A stretch of 64,000 nt of DNA from Sphingomonas sp. (GCF_019635515.1 NZ_JAHBZI010000001.1:744001-808000); one strand, 5' to 3'; counted from the first letter of the stretch, positions 9,285-18,166 are shown. Notes: generated by a model from the letters alone, not told the origin. A program made the numbers and translations.

Positions 9285-9799
9285 ATGCGGCAGTGGATGG
9301 CTTTGGGTGCGGTGGCGTTGGCGCTGGCAGGCTGCGCGCGCGACGGGCGCCCCGATCTGCCTGACGCGCCGGTCGCGATCGAGGGCGATTCGATCCGGTA
9401 CGAGACCAGCGCCTGCTTCGGTGCCTGCCCGATCTATGTGGTGACGCTGCGCCCCGACGGCACCGGCACCTTCGAGGGCAAGCGCTCACCGCGGTGACCG
9501 GCACCCGCGAATTCAAGTTCAGCAAGGCCGAATATGACGCCTTCGCCGCCAAGCTCGCGCCCTATCGCCCGACCAGCGGGACGACGCGCTACACGCCGGA
9601 CGAAAAGAAGAATTGCGCCCGCGCCGCGACCGACTTGCCCGGCGTCGATATCATCTGGGCCCGCGCCATCGGCGACAGCCAGACGCTGAATTATTATTTC
9701 GGCTGCGACATGGACAAGAATCAGGACATGGCCGAAGCGATCGGCAGCGCCCCGGAGGAAGTGCCGGCGCTGGAGGCGCTGATCGGGCCGCGGCCCTAG
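9285..9799 (+). pseudogene. DUF6438-type lipoprotein, interrupted by a one-base frameshift
   Basis: Two abutting open frames form one protein. The first (9285-9497) has a good ribosome site (GGAGGAG), a lipoprotein signal (LALAGC) and the domain start [29 protein letters not shown]. The second (9494-9799) continues naturally as VTGTREFKFSKAEYDAFAAKLAPYRP. The join needs one extra base at about 9485-9487: restoring a T gives GKR-F-TAVTGTREF. Either the gene is a recent pseudogene or this is an assembly error. Intact, it would be an outer-membrane or periplasmic lipoprotein of about 172 residues and unknown function. Confidence 0.75.
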
Positions 9800-9821
9800 C
9801 CAACGGGGAAGGGAGAAACGG

Positions 9822-10613
9822 ATGAGAAAGCGAATTCTGGCGGGCGCGCTCGCGATGATGTTGCCGCAGATGGTGCAGGCGCAGACGGTGAGCTTCAAGG
9901 ACCCGGTGGGCGACGACAACGGCCCGGGCAGTTATGTCTATCCCACCGACGCCGCCTACACGCCCGGCAGTTTCGACATGACTGGCTTCGAAGCCCGCCA
10001 GTTGGGCACCAATCTCGAATTCACGGTGCGGATGAGCGCGCCGCTGATCGATCACTGGAAGATGGGCGGCGGCTTCTCCACCCAGATGATTTTCGTCTTC
10101 ATCCGCACCGGCGCGGGCAAGTATCTGGACGGGCTGCCCGGCCTCAATATCCGTTTCGCGCGTCCCGGCTGGGACAAGGTCGTCATCCTTTCGCCCCAGC
10201 GGCCCGCGCGGGTGCTGACCGAGGTCCAGGTCAAAGCCGCGCCGTTTCTCGCCGACGTGCTCATTCCGCAGCGGACCCGCGGCGTCGGCAGCGCGATCAT
10301 CGGCAGCGTGCCGCTCGCCGGGTTGGGGGGTGGCAACCCCGCAGCATGGTCCTATCAGGTCGTGGTCGCCGGTAATGAAGGCTTTCCCAGCGGAACCGAC
10401 CTGATGACCCGTAAGGTCGACGAATATGCAAGGCAGCACCGCTTCGGCGGCGGCACCGACCATGACTGCGATCCGCATGTGATGGACGTGCTGGCCGGAA
10501 CCGGTGCCGGCATGCCGGGGGAGGTGGCGGCGCAGGCCAAGGCGCTCGCTTACAAGTGCGGTGCGGACGGCCGCACGGTCGCCGCCGCGACACTGCCGAT
10601 GCTGCGCAAATGA
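9822..10613 (+). CDS. Secreted protein with glucodextranase C-terminal-module-like (DOMON-like) domain
   Basis: 263 residues with a signal peptide (cleavage after MVQAQ, about residue 21). The mature N-terminus FKDPVGDDNGPGSYVYPTD is the hallmark of the binding module found at the C-terminus of glucodextranases and amylopullulanases, where it helps carbohydrate binding. Here the module stands alone with no catalytic domain. A C-terminal pair of cysteines (CDPH and YKCG) might form a disulfide. The ribosome site GGGAG precedes the ATG. It sits between the broken lipoprotein and hrcA; I see no functional link to either. Function uncertain; a periplasmic sugar-binding role is possible. Confidence 0.7.
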   Translation: MRKRILAGALAMMLPQMVQAQTVSFKDPVGDDNGPGSYVYPTDAAYTPGSFDMTGFEARQLGTNLEFTVRMSAPLIDHWKMGGGFSTQMIFVFIRTGAGKYLDGLPGLNIRFARPGWDKVVILSPQRPARVLTEVQVKAAPFLADVLIPQRTRGVGSAIIGSVPLAGLGGGNPAAWSYQVVVAGNEGFPSGTDLMTRKVDEYARQHRFGGGTDHDCDPHVMDVLAGTGAGMPGEVAAQAKALAYKCGADGRTVAAATLPMLRK

Positions 10614-10658
10614 GGGCCGGCCATTGAGGCGCGGCCCGCCCGCGCTACATTAGGCGCG

Positions 10659-11702
10659 ATGACCACGCCCCCCATCCACGAGCTGACCGACCGCGCCCGC
10701 GATGTATTTCGCATCGTCGTGGATTCGTATCTCGATACCGGGGCGCCGGTCGGCTCGCGGACGATCTCGAAGATCTCGGCGCTCAATCTCTCCCCCGCCT
10801 CGATCCGCAACGTCATGCAGGATCTGGAGGAACTTGGTCTGCTCGCCGCGCCGCATACCAGCGCCGGCCGCATGCCGACCGAGACCGGCCTGCGCCTGTT
10901 CGTAGACGGCATGATGCAGGCCAGCGCTCCTTCCGCGGAGGAACGCGCCGCGATCGAGCTGCGCGCCGGGCAGGCGGGCCCGGTCGAGGATGCCCTTGCC
11001 AGCACCACCGCCGCGCTCTCCGGCCTCTCCGCCTGTGCCGGGCTGGTGCTGGTGCCCAAGGCCGAGCCGGTGCTGCGCCAGTTCAGCTTCGTGCCCTTGA
11101 GTCACGATCGCGCGCTGGCGGTGCTGGTCGGCGAGGATGGCTCGGTCGAGAATCGCGTCGTCGAGCTGCGCGGGGGCATGGACCCGACCGCGCTCGCCCA
11201 GGCCAGCAACTACCTGACCGCGATGCTCGGCGGCGTCACCCTCAGCGAGGCCCAGCGCCGCGTCGCCCGCGACCTCAAGGACCAGCGCGCCGCGCTCGAC
11301 AGTGCCGCATCGGCGCTGGTCGAACGCGGTCTTGCGGTATGGAGCGAGGATAATGGCCGCCGCCCGGTGCTGATCGTGCGCGGTCAGGCGCGGCTGATCG
11401 ATGCCACCGCCGCCGATGATCTCGACCGCGTCCGCCAGTTGCTCGACGAGCTGGAGGGCAAGGAAGAGATCGCTCGCCTGCTCGACAGCGCCAGCGAAGG
11501 CGAAGCCACCCGCATCTTCATCGGATCGGAAAACAAGCTTTTCGCGTTGTCCGGTTCGTCGGTGATCGCCAAACCGGTGCGCGCGCTCGATGGCCGCGTG
11601 GTCGGCGTGGTCGGTGTGATCGGCCCCACGAGGTTGAATTATGCGCGGGTAGTGCCAATGGTGGATTTTACGGCGGCAACGCTGGCCCGATTACTTGCTT
11701 GA
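10659..11702 (+). CDS. hrcA: Heat-inducible transcription repressor HrcA
   Basis: 347-residue repressor of class I heat-shock genes; it binds CIRCE elements and is held active by GroEL. Seen: N-terminal winged helix IVDSYLDTGAPVGSRTIS and LSPASIRNVMQDLEELGLL, and the conserved C-terminal GVVGVIGPTRLNYARVVPMV. The family's boundary residues match. It is 12 bases upstream of grpE and probably co-transcribed. No CIRCE element is visible in this window, so its targets (usually groESL) lie elsewhere. Confidence 0.95.
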   Translation: MTTPPIHELTDRARDVFRIVVDSYLDTGAPVGSRTISKISALNLSPASIRNVMQDLEELGLLAAPHTSAGRMPTETGLRLFVDGMMQASAPSAEERAAIELRAGQAGPVEDALASTTAALSGLSACAGLVLVPKAEPVLRQFSFVPLSHDRALAVLVGEDGSVENRVVELRGGMDPTALAQASNYLTAMLGGVTLSEAQRRVARDLKDQRAALDSAASALVERGLAVWSEDNGRRPVLIVRGQARLIDATAADDLDRVRQLLDELEGKEEIARLLDSASEGEATRIFIGSENKLFALSGSSVIAKPVRALDGRVVGVVGVIGPTRLNYARVVPMVDFTAATLARLLA

Positions 11703-11714
11703 ACAAGAAGAGAT

Positions 11715-12290
11715 ATGGCGAAAGACAAGAAGATGGACACGACCGAGGCTAACGAAACGCGGGACGAGGCGCTCGACCTGCGCGAGGAAACCGCGGAAGC
11801 GGCGCCCGAAGTCGCCGAGCATGACCGCCTTGCCGAGCTGGAGGCCGAGCTGGCTGAGGCCAAGGCGGCGGTGATGTACGCCCAGGCGGAGACCCAGAAT
11901 GTTCGCCGCCGCTTCGAGAAGGAAGCGCAGGACGCCAAGACCTATGCGGCGACCGCCTTCGCGCGCGATATCCTGTCGGTGGCCGACAATCTCGCGCGCG
12001 CGCTCGCCGCGATCCCGGCCGAGCTGCGCGAGGACGACAAGCTCAAGGGGCTGGTCACCGGGCTCGAAGCCACCGGCCGCGAACTGGATACGGTGTTCGC
12101 CCGCCACGGCATCTCGAAGATCGTCGCGATGGGCGAGGCGCTCGATCCCAATCGTCACCAGGCGATGATGGAAATGCCCACCGCCGATGCCGAGCCGGGC
12201 ACGATCGTTCAGGAAATCCAGTCGGGCTACATGATCCGCGATCGCCTGTTGCGCCCCGCGCTGGTGGGTGTGGCGAAGAAGCCGGATTAG
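11715..12290 (+). CDS. grpE: GrpE nucleotide-exchange factor
   Basis: Co-chaperone that releases ADP from DnaK. 191 residues: an acidic N-terminus, a long coiled coil (about residues 45-80, LAELEAELAEAKAAVMYAQAE), the NVRRRFEKE segment and the C-terminal beta-wing with MEMPTADAEPGTIVQEIQSGY and the YMIRDRLLRPALV end. It follows hrcA directly and ends just before a palindromic repeat that could terminate the operon. Confidence 0.95.
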   Translation: MAKDKKMDTTEANETRDEALDLREETAEAAPEVAEHDRLAELEAELAEAKAAVMYAQAETQNVRRRFEKEAQDAKTYAATAFARDILSVADNLARALAAIPAELREDDKLKGLVTGLEATGRELDTVFARHGISKIVAMGEALDPNRHQAMMEMPTADAEPGTIVQEIQSGYMIRDRLLRPALVGVAKKPD

Positions 12291-12296
12291 CCAACT

Positions 12297-12386
12297 GCGT
12301 CATCCCGCGAAAGCGGGGATGACGCAGGGTTACTCAGCGAAGCCCTGCTTGGCTCTGGGTTCCCGCTTTCTCGGGTATGACGGATA
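12297..12386. repeat. Palindromic intergenic repeat between grpE and glnD
   Basis: A compact hairpin at 12297-12325 (arms GCGTCATCCC and GGGATGACGC around GCGAAAGCG) is followed at about 12357-12386 by a related inverted segment with CCCGCTTTCTCGGGTATGACGG. It is the common alphaproteobacterial 'CATCCCGCGAAAGCGGG' type. Position right after the grpE stop suggests it also works as an RNA 3' end stabiliser or weak terminator. Confidence 0.75.
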
Positions 12387-12425
12387 TAGTGGCGCAACAT
12401 CCGCCATCGGCCTATCCCCTTCCGC

Positions 12426-15173
12426 ATGTCCCGCTTCGATTCCGTCCCCAATCGCCGCGCGCTGATCGACCGGCGCGGCGTCGCGGAGAAGCTGGCGGCG
12501 CTCGAGGCCAGGGACGGCACCTTGCTCCGCCAGGCAGCCACCGCCGAACTCCGCCAGGCGCTCGACGCCGGCCGCGCCGAGATCGCCCGCCGCATCGCCG
12601 AGCATCCCTCCAAGGGCCTCGAAGCCGCCGCCGCCGGCGCCTTCCTGATCGATCAGTTGCTCCGCCTGCTCTGGGATTTCACCACCGAGCGGCTCCACCG
12701 CAACTCCAATCCCAGCACCGCCGAGCGCATGACCCTGCTGGCGGTCGGCGGATATGGCCGCGGCGAGATGGCGCCGCATTCGGATATCGATATCGCCTTC
12801 CTTACCCCATGGAAGGTCACCGGCTGGAGCGAGCAGGTGATCGAATCGATGCTCTATTCGCTTTGGGACATGCAGCTGAAGGTCGGCCATTCGTCGCGCT
12901 CGCTCGACGAGATGGTGCGCCAGGCCAAGGGCGACGTCACCGTCCGCACCGCGCTCCTCGAAGCCCGCTATGTCTGGGGCGACACCGATCTCTATGACGA
13001 GGCGTCGCGCCGCTTCAGGGCGGAGGTCCAGCACGACACCGCCCGCGCCTTCATCTCCGACAAGCTCGCCGAGCGCGAGGCGCGTCACAAGCGCATGGGC
13101 GACAGCCGCTACGTCGTCGAGCCCAACGTCAAGGAAGGGAAGGGCGGCCTGCGCGACCTCCACACGCTCTTCTGGATCGGCAAATACGCCTATAACGTCC
13201 GCGAGCCCGCCGAACTGGTCGAGGCCGGCCTGCTCAGTGCCCATGAATTCCGCCAGTTCCGCCGCGCCGAGAACTTCCTCTGGGCGGTGCGCAATCAGCT
13301 CCACCTGATCACTGGCCGCGCCGAGGACCGGCTGACCTTCGACGTCCAGCGCGAGATCGCCGAACGGATGCGCTACGCGGACCGCCCGGGGAAATCGAAG
13401 GTCGAGCGCTTCATGCACTTCTACTTCCTCCAGGCGAAGATGGTCGGCGATTTGACCGGCGTCTTCCTCGCGCATCTCGATGAGAAGTTCGCGTCGCGCG
13501 GCAGCCGCTTCGGCTTCCCGACGCTGTTCCGATCCCCGCGCAAGCTCAAGGGCTTCACCCTCGAACGCGGCCGGCTGGCGATCCCGCGCGACAATTTCTT
13601 CGCCGAAGCACCGGCGCGTCTGATCCAGCTCTTCCAGCTCGCCGATCTCCACGGGCTGGAAATCCATCCGCTGGCGATGCGCGCCGCCGCCCGCGACGCC
13701 AAGCTGGTCGATGATGTCCGCGGCGATCCCCATGCCAACGCGCTGTTCATGGAGGTGCTGACGAGCCCGCGCGATCCCGAGACGGTGCTGCGCTGGATGA
13801 ACGAGAGCGGTGTGTTTGGCCGCTTCGTTCCAGAATTCGGCCGCGTCGTCGCGCAGATGCAGTTCGACATGTATCACCATTACACCGTCGACGAGCATTC
13901 GATCCGCGCGATCGGGCTGCTCAGCCAGATCGAGAAGGGCGATCTCAAGGAGGATCATCCGCTCGCCACCGGCATCTTCGCGCAGGTCGTCAGCCGCCGC
14001 GTCCTCTATTGCGCGGTGCTGCTCCACGATATCGCCAAGGGCCGAGGCGGCGATCATTCGGTGCTCGGCGCCGAAATCGCCGAGCGGCTCTGCCCGCGCT
14101 TCGGCCTGAGCGCGGCCGAGACCGAGAATGTCGCCTGGCTGGTCCGCTGGCATCTGCTGATGTCGGCCACCGCCTTCAAGCGCGACCTCAGCGACTTCAA
14201 GACGATCCTCGATTTCGCCGAGCATGTGCAGAGCCCGGAGCGGCTGCGCATGCTCCTCATCCTCACCATCGTCGATATCCGCGCGGTTGGCCCCGGCGTG
14301 TGGAACGGCTGGAAGCGCCAGCTGCTCGGCGATCTGTTCGAAAGCGCCGAGGAGGTTCTGCGCCTCGGCCACAAGCAGAAGGGCCGCAGCGAGCGCGTCA
14401 TGGCCAAGCAGGCCGCCCTGGCCGAGATGCTCGGCTGGGACGACAAGCGCATGGCCGCGTTCAAGAAGCGCGCCACCGAAAGCTACTGGATCGCCGAGCC
14501 GCTCGACGTGCTCGAGCGCAACGCCCGCCAGATCGACGCCGCCGGCGATGCCAGCCTGTCGGTCGAGGCGCAGGTCTATCCCGAGCGCGGGGCGACGCTC
14601 GTCACCGTCTACGCCGCCGATCATCCCGGCCTGTTCTATCGGATCGCCGGCGCCATCCATGTCGCCGGCGGCAACATCATCGATGCCCGCATTCACACCA
14701 CCCGCGACGGCATGGCGCTCGACAATTTCCTCGTTCAGGATCCGCTTGGCCGTCCGTTCGACGAGGATCAGCGGCTCGAACGGATCAAGACCAGCATCGC
14801 CGACGCGCTCGCCAACCGCACCAAATTGTCCGATCGCCTCAGGACCAGGCCCTTGCCGCGGCTCCGCGCCGACGCGTTCCAGATCGAGCCCAATGTGCTG
14901 ATCGACAACAAGGCCTCGAACCGCTTCACCGTGATCGAGGTCAACGCCCGCGACCGGCCGGCGCTGCTGTTCCACTTGGCGCAGGCGCTGTTCCAGTCGA
15001 AGGTGACGATCCATTCGGCGCACGTCGCCACGTACGGCGAACGTGCCGTCGACACCTTCTATCTGACCGACCTGATCGGCGATAAGATCGAGAGCGGCGC
15101 GCGGCTGAAGGCGATCGAGAAGCGCTTGCTCGATGCCGCCAGCGGCGAGGGCGTGGTCGCGCAGGCCGCATAA
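12426..15173 (+). CDS. glnD: [Protein-PII] uridylyltransferase/uridylyl-removing enzyme
   Basis: Bifunctional sensor of glutamine that adds or removes UMP on PII proteins and so sets nitrogen assimilation. 915 residues, usual length. Domains: nucleotidyltransferase with GGYGRGEMAPHSDIDIAFL at about residues 104-122 (GG and DxD motifs); central helical domain; HD phosphohydrolase domain with HHYTVDEHS (about 484) and HDIAKGRGGDHS (about 533); two ACT domains starting near residues 723 and 837. All key residues are present. No neighbours of the nitrogen pathway are in the window. Confidence 0.96.
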   Translation: MSRFDSVPNRRALIDRRGVAEKLAALEARDGTLLRQAATAELRQALDAGRAEIARRIAEHPSKGLEAAAAGAFLIDQLLRLLWDFTTERLHRNSNPSTAERMTLLAVGGYGRGEMAPHSDIDIAFLTPWKVTGWSEQVIESMLYSLWDMQLKVGHSSRSLDEMVRQAKGDVTVRTALLEARYVWGDTDLYDEASRRFRAEVQHDTARAFISDKLAEREARHKRMGDSRYVVEPNVKEGKGGLRDLHTLFWIGKYAYNVREPAELVEAGLLSAHEFRQFRRAENFLWAVRNQLHLITGRAEDRLTFDVQREIAERMRYADRPGKSKVERFMHFYFLQAKMVGDLTGVFLAHLDEKFASRGSRFGFPTLFRSPRKLKGFTLERGRLAIPRDNFFAEAPARLIQLFQLADLHGLEIHPLAMRAAARDAKLVDDVRGDPHANALFMEVLTSPRDPETVLRWMNESGVFGRFVPEFGRVVAQMQFDMYHHYTVDEHSIRAIGLLSQIEKGDLKEDHPLATGIFAQVVSRRVLYCAVLLHDIAKGRGGDHSVLGAEIAERLCPRFGLSAAETENVAWLVRWHLLMSATAFKRDLSDFKTILDFAEHVQSPERLRMLLILTIVDIRAVGPGVWNGWKRQLLGDLFESAEEVLRLGHKQKGRSERVMAKQAALAEMLGWDDKRMAAFKKRATESYWIAEPLDVLERNARQIDAAGDASLSVEAQVYPERGATLVTVYAADHPGLFYRIAGAIHVAGGNIIDARIHTTRDGMALDNFLVQDPLGRPFDEDQRLERIKTSIADALANRTKLSDRLRTRPLPRLRADAFQIEPNVLIDNKASNRFTVIEVNARDRPALLFHLAQALFQSKVTIHSAHVATYGERAVDTFYLTDLIGDKIESGARLKAIEKRLLDAASGEGVVAQAA

Positions 15174-15185
15174 GGGAGAGAGGAT

Positions 15186-15569
15186 ATGGGCGTAGTCGGA
15201 ATGGGCGGGCTGTTCTTCCGCGCGAAGGACCCCGATGCGCTCAACGCCTGGTATCGCGAGCATCTGAACGTCGGCGGCGGCTGCGACGGCGCCGGCGAAG
15301 GGGCGGTCAACCAATGGGTGTGGACGACCAGCGGCGGTCCTATGGTGTTCGCCCCGTTCAAGGCCGACAGCGATTATTTCGCCGCCGACAAGCAGTACAT
15401 GATCAATTTGCGCGTCACTGATCTCGACAGCCTGCTAGAACAGCTCAACGCGGCGGGAATCGAGATCATCATCAAACCCGAATGGAACGACCCGAGCACC
15501 GGCCAGTTCGCCCGCATCCACGATCCCGAGGGCAATGCCATCGAGCTGTGGGAGCCGCCGGCCCAATGA
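15186..15569 (+). CDS. VOC (glyoxalase/bleomycin-resistance) family protein
   Basis: 127-residue single-unit VOC protein. Seen: the family start GLFFRAKDPDALNAWYREHL, and the end ARIHDPEGNAIELWEPP with the metal-ligand-type glutamate in IELWE. The ribosome site GGGAGAG is strong. It begins 12 bases after glnD and overlaps a small membrane-protein gene by 4 bases. Substrate unknown. Confidence 0.85.
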   Translation: MGVVGMGGLFFRAKDPDALNAWYREHLNVGGGCDGAGEGAVNQWVWTTSGGPMVFAPFKADSDYFAADKQYMINLRVTDLDSLLEQLNAAGIEIIIKPEWNDPSTGQFARIHDPEGNAIELWEPPAQ

Positions 15570-15790
15570 GCTGGCCGCTGATCCTCGCCACCGGCGCGGT
15601 GATCTTCCTGCTCGGCGCCACCGTGGCGATCGGCATCCGTCCGCGCGACGAGGACATCGCGGCGGAACGAAAGCGCGTGCCCAGACAGGACGGCGGCGGC
15701 GGTTATGCCGATAGCGGCTATGGCGGCGACATCGGCGGATCCGATGCCTGCGCCGGCGACGTCGGCGGCGATTGCGGGGCAGGCGACTAG
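15566..15790 (+). CDS. Small membrane protein with Gly/Asp/Cys-rich tail
   Basis: 74 residues. One N-terminal transmembrane helix (about residues 3-22, WPLILATGAVIFLLGATVAI), then a short charged linker and a tail rich in glycine, aspartate and cysteine (GGDIGGSDACAGDVGGDCGAGD). The ATG at 15566 overlaps the VOC stop (ATGA), which fixes the start over a longer in-frame extension. I do not recognise a function. Cytoplasmic or periplasmic exposure of the tail cannot be settled here. Confidence 0.6.
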   Translation: MSWPLILATGAVIFLLGATVAIGIRPRDEDIAAERKRVPRQDGGGGYADSGYGGDIGGSDACAGDVGGDCGAGD

Positions 15791-15946
15791 CAACTGATTG
15801 TCACCCCGAACTTGACCCTGGGACCCGCTTCTGTCGCCATGCAGATCGGCAGGGAATTATGACGAGTCTCCAGGGTTACAAAAGGGCGCACTTCCATACT
15901 TCGAAAGTAGTGCTAGGCTTGAGGTTCTATCGCGGGATCAACTATC

Positions 15947-16228
15947 ATGATCGATATTGCAAGTAGCGTGTCGCAGTTTGTTATGTGGTCATGTATCTAT
16001 CTTGCGAGCAGATATAGTTGGAGTCGTAAGGCCAGACTAATCGTCTGCGGGCCTATAGTGATGTTTATGGTGTGGGAATTATTGGCGCCGATTGAAGTCG
16101 TCATTCAATCCTCGATCGGCCGACCCCTTAATACAGTGCTGGGCCTCGCTACGCTCGCAGTGATATTGCTCTTCTTGGTTCACGCTGGACGCGGCGCGCA
16201 GCCTGGCAGCCTCAAGGACGGCGGGTAG
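15947..16228 (+). CDS. Hypothetical small membrane protein in an AT-richer patch
   Basis: 93 residues with hydrophobic segments at about 10-20, 30-47 and 62-78, so two or three membrane helices. Composition and codon use differ from everything around it: the stretch from about 15850 to 16200 is near 50 percent GC by eye and uses codons such as ATA, AGA and TTA that are rare elsewhere in the window. Just upstream is a small palindrome, TACTTCGAAAGTA (15897-15909). There is no clear ribosome site. Possibly acquired DNA; function unknown. Confidence 0.45.
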   Translation: MIDIASSVSQFVMWSCIYLASRYSWSRKARLIVCGPIVMFMVWELLAPIEVVIQSSIGRPLNTVLGLATLAVILLFLVHAGRGAQPGSLKDGG

Positions 16229-16231
16229 AGC

Positions 16232-17095
16232 CTACCGCTTCTGCCAAACCCGCACATATTCCACTTCCATCCGCGCCGGAAACGCCGCCGGATCGATCCC
16301 CATCTGTCCACCCCAGCCGCCCACCGCAACGTTGAGGATCAGATATTCGGGCGTGCCGAACGGCCAGGTGGCGGGATCGCCTTTCCTGTCATTGTCGAAG
16401 CGCATATGCGCGCGGCCGTCGACGCCGATCAGGATGCGGTCCTCGTTCCAGTCCATCTGGTAATTGTGGAACGCCTCGCAGGCGTCGGGTACTGTCGTGT
16501 AGCTGCCCTTCTGGGTGTCGATCGTATGGTTGTAGGCACCGGTATGGACGGTGCCGTAGCTGCGGCCCTGGTTCCAGCCGACATGCTCCATGATGTCGAT
16601 CTCGCCCATCGCCGGCCAGCCCTTGCTGCCGTCCGACGCCAGCATCCAGATCGCCGGCCACACCCCGCGCCCGCACGCGAGCTTGGCGCGGATTTCGAAG
16701 AAGCCGTATTTCCAGTCGGCCTTGCCCTTGGTGACGATCTTGCCCGAGGCGAATTGCTGCCCGCCATAATCGTCCCGCGCGGCGAGCCGCTCCTTGCGCG
16801 CCTCGATGATCAGCTTGCCGCCTTCGACGCGGACATTCTCGCGGCGCTTGGCGGCGTAATATTGCAGCTCGTTGTTGTACCAGCCTTCCTTGTTGCGGCT
16901 GGTGTCCCAGCCCCATTTCTTCGGGTCCGGAAGCCCGGGCGTGTCGAACTCGTCGGACCAGACCAGCTGGTGATCAGTGGGCAGCGTCAGCTCCTCGTCG
17001 GTCCCGGCGGTGATCGGTGGATTATGGACGGTCTGCGCCGCCGCAATGGGGGCAATTCCAAGCGCAACCGCCGCCATCCCGCAACGCCACATCAC
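16232..17095 (-). CDS. Secreted glycoside hydrolase family 16 beta-glucanase
   Basis: 287 residues with a signal peptide (cleavage after IAAAQ, about residue 21). The family 16 catalytic motif EIDIMEH lies at residues 165-171, with Glu165 as nucleophile and Glu170 as acid/base. Other family marks are LVWSDEFD near residue 45, WYNNELQYY near 72 and RVWQKR at the end. Likely an endo-beta-1,3- or 1,3-1,4-glucanase acting in the periplasm or outside. It could feed oligoglucosides to the GH3 enzyme at 30437, though the two genes are far apart. Confidence 0.9.
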   Translation of the reverse strand: MMWRCGMAAVALGIAPIAAAQTVHNPPITAGTDEELTLPTDHQLVWSDEFDTPGLPDPKKWGWDTSRNKEGWYNNELQYYAAKRRENVRVEGGKLIIEARKERLAARDDYGGQQFASGKIVTKGKADWKYGFFEIRAKLACGRGVWPAIWMLASDGSKGWPAMGEIDIMEHVGWNQGRSYGTVHTGAYNHTIDTQKGSYTTVPDACEAFHNYQMDWNEDRILIGVDGRAHMRFDNDRKGDPATWPFGTPEYLILNVAVGGWGGQMGIDPAAFPARMEVEYVRVWQKR

Positions 17096-17155
17096 CGTAT
17101 CCTCTCGCCGACATCGTTGTCAGTATCTTCGCGCGGAGCGGTTGGGCTTGCAAAC

Positions 17156-17186
17156 GAAAAAGGGCGGAGCCGCGGCCCCGCCCTTC
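17156..17186 (-). terminator. Rho-independent terminator of infC
   Basis: On the minus strand, a GC stem (AAGGGCGG with CCGCCCTT, loop of ten bases) is followed by a run of T. It starts about 30 bases past the infC stop. Confidence 0.75.
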
Positions 17187-17213
17187 GAACCTTCCGCCAA
17201 CATGGCCAGCCGC

Positions 17214-17759
17214 TTATTTCGGCGACAGCACCATCAGCATCTGCCGGCCTTCCATGCGCGGATAGCTCTCGACCTTGGCGTCCTCGACGGTGTCGTCCTG
17301 GACGCGCTTGAGCAGCGCCATGCCGAGCTGGCCGTGGCTCAGCTCGCGGCCGCGGAAGCGCAGGGTGATCTTGACTTTGTCGCCTTCGCCGATGAACTTG
17401 TGCACCGCCTTCATCTTCGTCTCATAATCATGATCGTCGATGTTGGGACGCATCTTGATCTCCTTGATCTCCTGCGTCTTCTGGCTCTTGCGGGCGAGGT
17501 TGGCCTTTTTCTGGGCCTCGTATTTGAACTTGCCGACGTCGAGGAACTTGGCGACGGGCGGGTCGGCATTGGGCGACACTTCGACAAGGTCGAGCCCGAG
17601 CGACTGCGCCTGTTCCATCGCTTCGCGCGTGAACATGACGCCGAGATTTTCGCCCTCATGGTCGATCACGCGAACCTTGGGCGACTGGATGAATTCGTTG
17701 AACCGCGGACCATTCATCGGCGGTGGCGCGAGCGGGCGCCGGGTCATGGGAGGACGTAT
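17214..17759 (-). CDS. infC: Translation initiation factor IF-3 (probable AUA start)
   Basis: IF-3 blocks premature 50S joining and rejects wrong start codons on the 30S subunit. Seen: N-domain [23 protein letters not shown], the linker with KANLARKSQ, and C-domain [17 protein letters not shown] and [12 protein letters not shown]. The first ATG (17747) has no ribosome site at the right distance. Four codons upstream, in frame, ATA at 17757-17759 is preceded by AGGAG (17768-17772) with 8 bases between, an ideal spacing. Rare start codons in infC allow IF-3 to repress its own synthesis, so I take ATA as the start, giving 181 residues; from ATG it would be 177. infC lies downstream of thrS, as in many bacteria, but separated by two other genes. 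Confidence 0.95.
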   Translation of the reverse strand: MRPPMTRRPLAPPPMNGPRFNEFIQSPKVRVIDHEGENLGVMFTREAMEQAQSLGLDLVEVSPNADPPVAKFLDVGKFKYEAQKKANLARKSQKTQEIKEIKMRPNIDDHDYETKMKAVHKFIGEGDKVKITLRFRGRELSHGQLGMALLKRVQDDTVEDAKVESYPRMEGRQMLMVLSPK

Positions 17760-17863
17760 AAGACTAGCTCCTAGGTGATTCCGGCGTGCGATATAGTCGC
17801 TGGGCGCGCAATTTGAAAGCGGGGAGCGAGCGGTCGCGCAAAACGGCCGCCCGCATGCGCCGG

Positions 17864-18166
17864 TCAGCGGATCGCGTTGGCGATCACCGAGGCGATGATT
17901 CCGCTGCCGATCGCGACCAGAACCGCATCATTGTCCGAGCGCACCCAGCGATAGCCGCGCGGCGGCGCGCGCAGGCCGCGATACTTGCGATAGTCGATCT
18001 GCTGGTAATAGCGCGCGTGGCGCCGGTCGAAGCGCTGGCCCTTGCGCCATTTGCGCCAGTCGTTGCGGTTGTGGCGCTGGTTGTACCGCTGGATTTCGAG
18101 CGGTGCGGGCGTCACTGTCGGAACCGCGGCCGTGGATGTGGCCAAGGCAAGTCCGAGAAGGATCAT
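17864..18166 (-). CDS. RcnB-like periplasmic protein
   Basis: 100 residues with a signal peptide ([14 protein letters not shown]) and an Arg/Tyr/Trp-rich body ([21 protein letters not shown]), ending in [31 protein letters not shown]. The [13 protein letters not shown] pattern is that of the RcnB family (Ni/Co-homeostasis periplasmic proteins and relatives). Start at 18166 is chosen because AGGAG sits 7 bases before it; starts at 18172 or earlier are possible. Function in metal homeostasis is not established here. Confidence 0.75.
   Translation of the reverse strand: MILLGLALATSTAAVPTVTPAPLEIQRYNQRHNRNDWRKWRKGQRFDRRHARYYQQIDYRKYRGLRAPPRGYRWVRSDNDAVLVAIGSGIIASVIANAIR

Noticed and set aside
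10614-10658. CIRCE element or heat-shock promoter before hrcA
   Set aside because: Searched by eye for TTAGCACTC-N9-GAGTGCTAA and CTTG-N17-CYTAT; neither is present.
12330-15314. 994-residue open frame on the minus strand
   Set aside because: It is the antisense shadow of glnD, whose domains and catalytic motifs are clear. GC-rich codon bias keeps the opposite strand free of stops.
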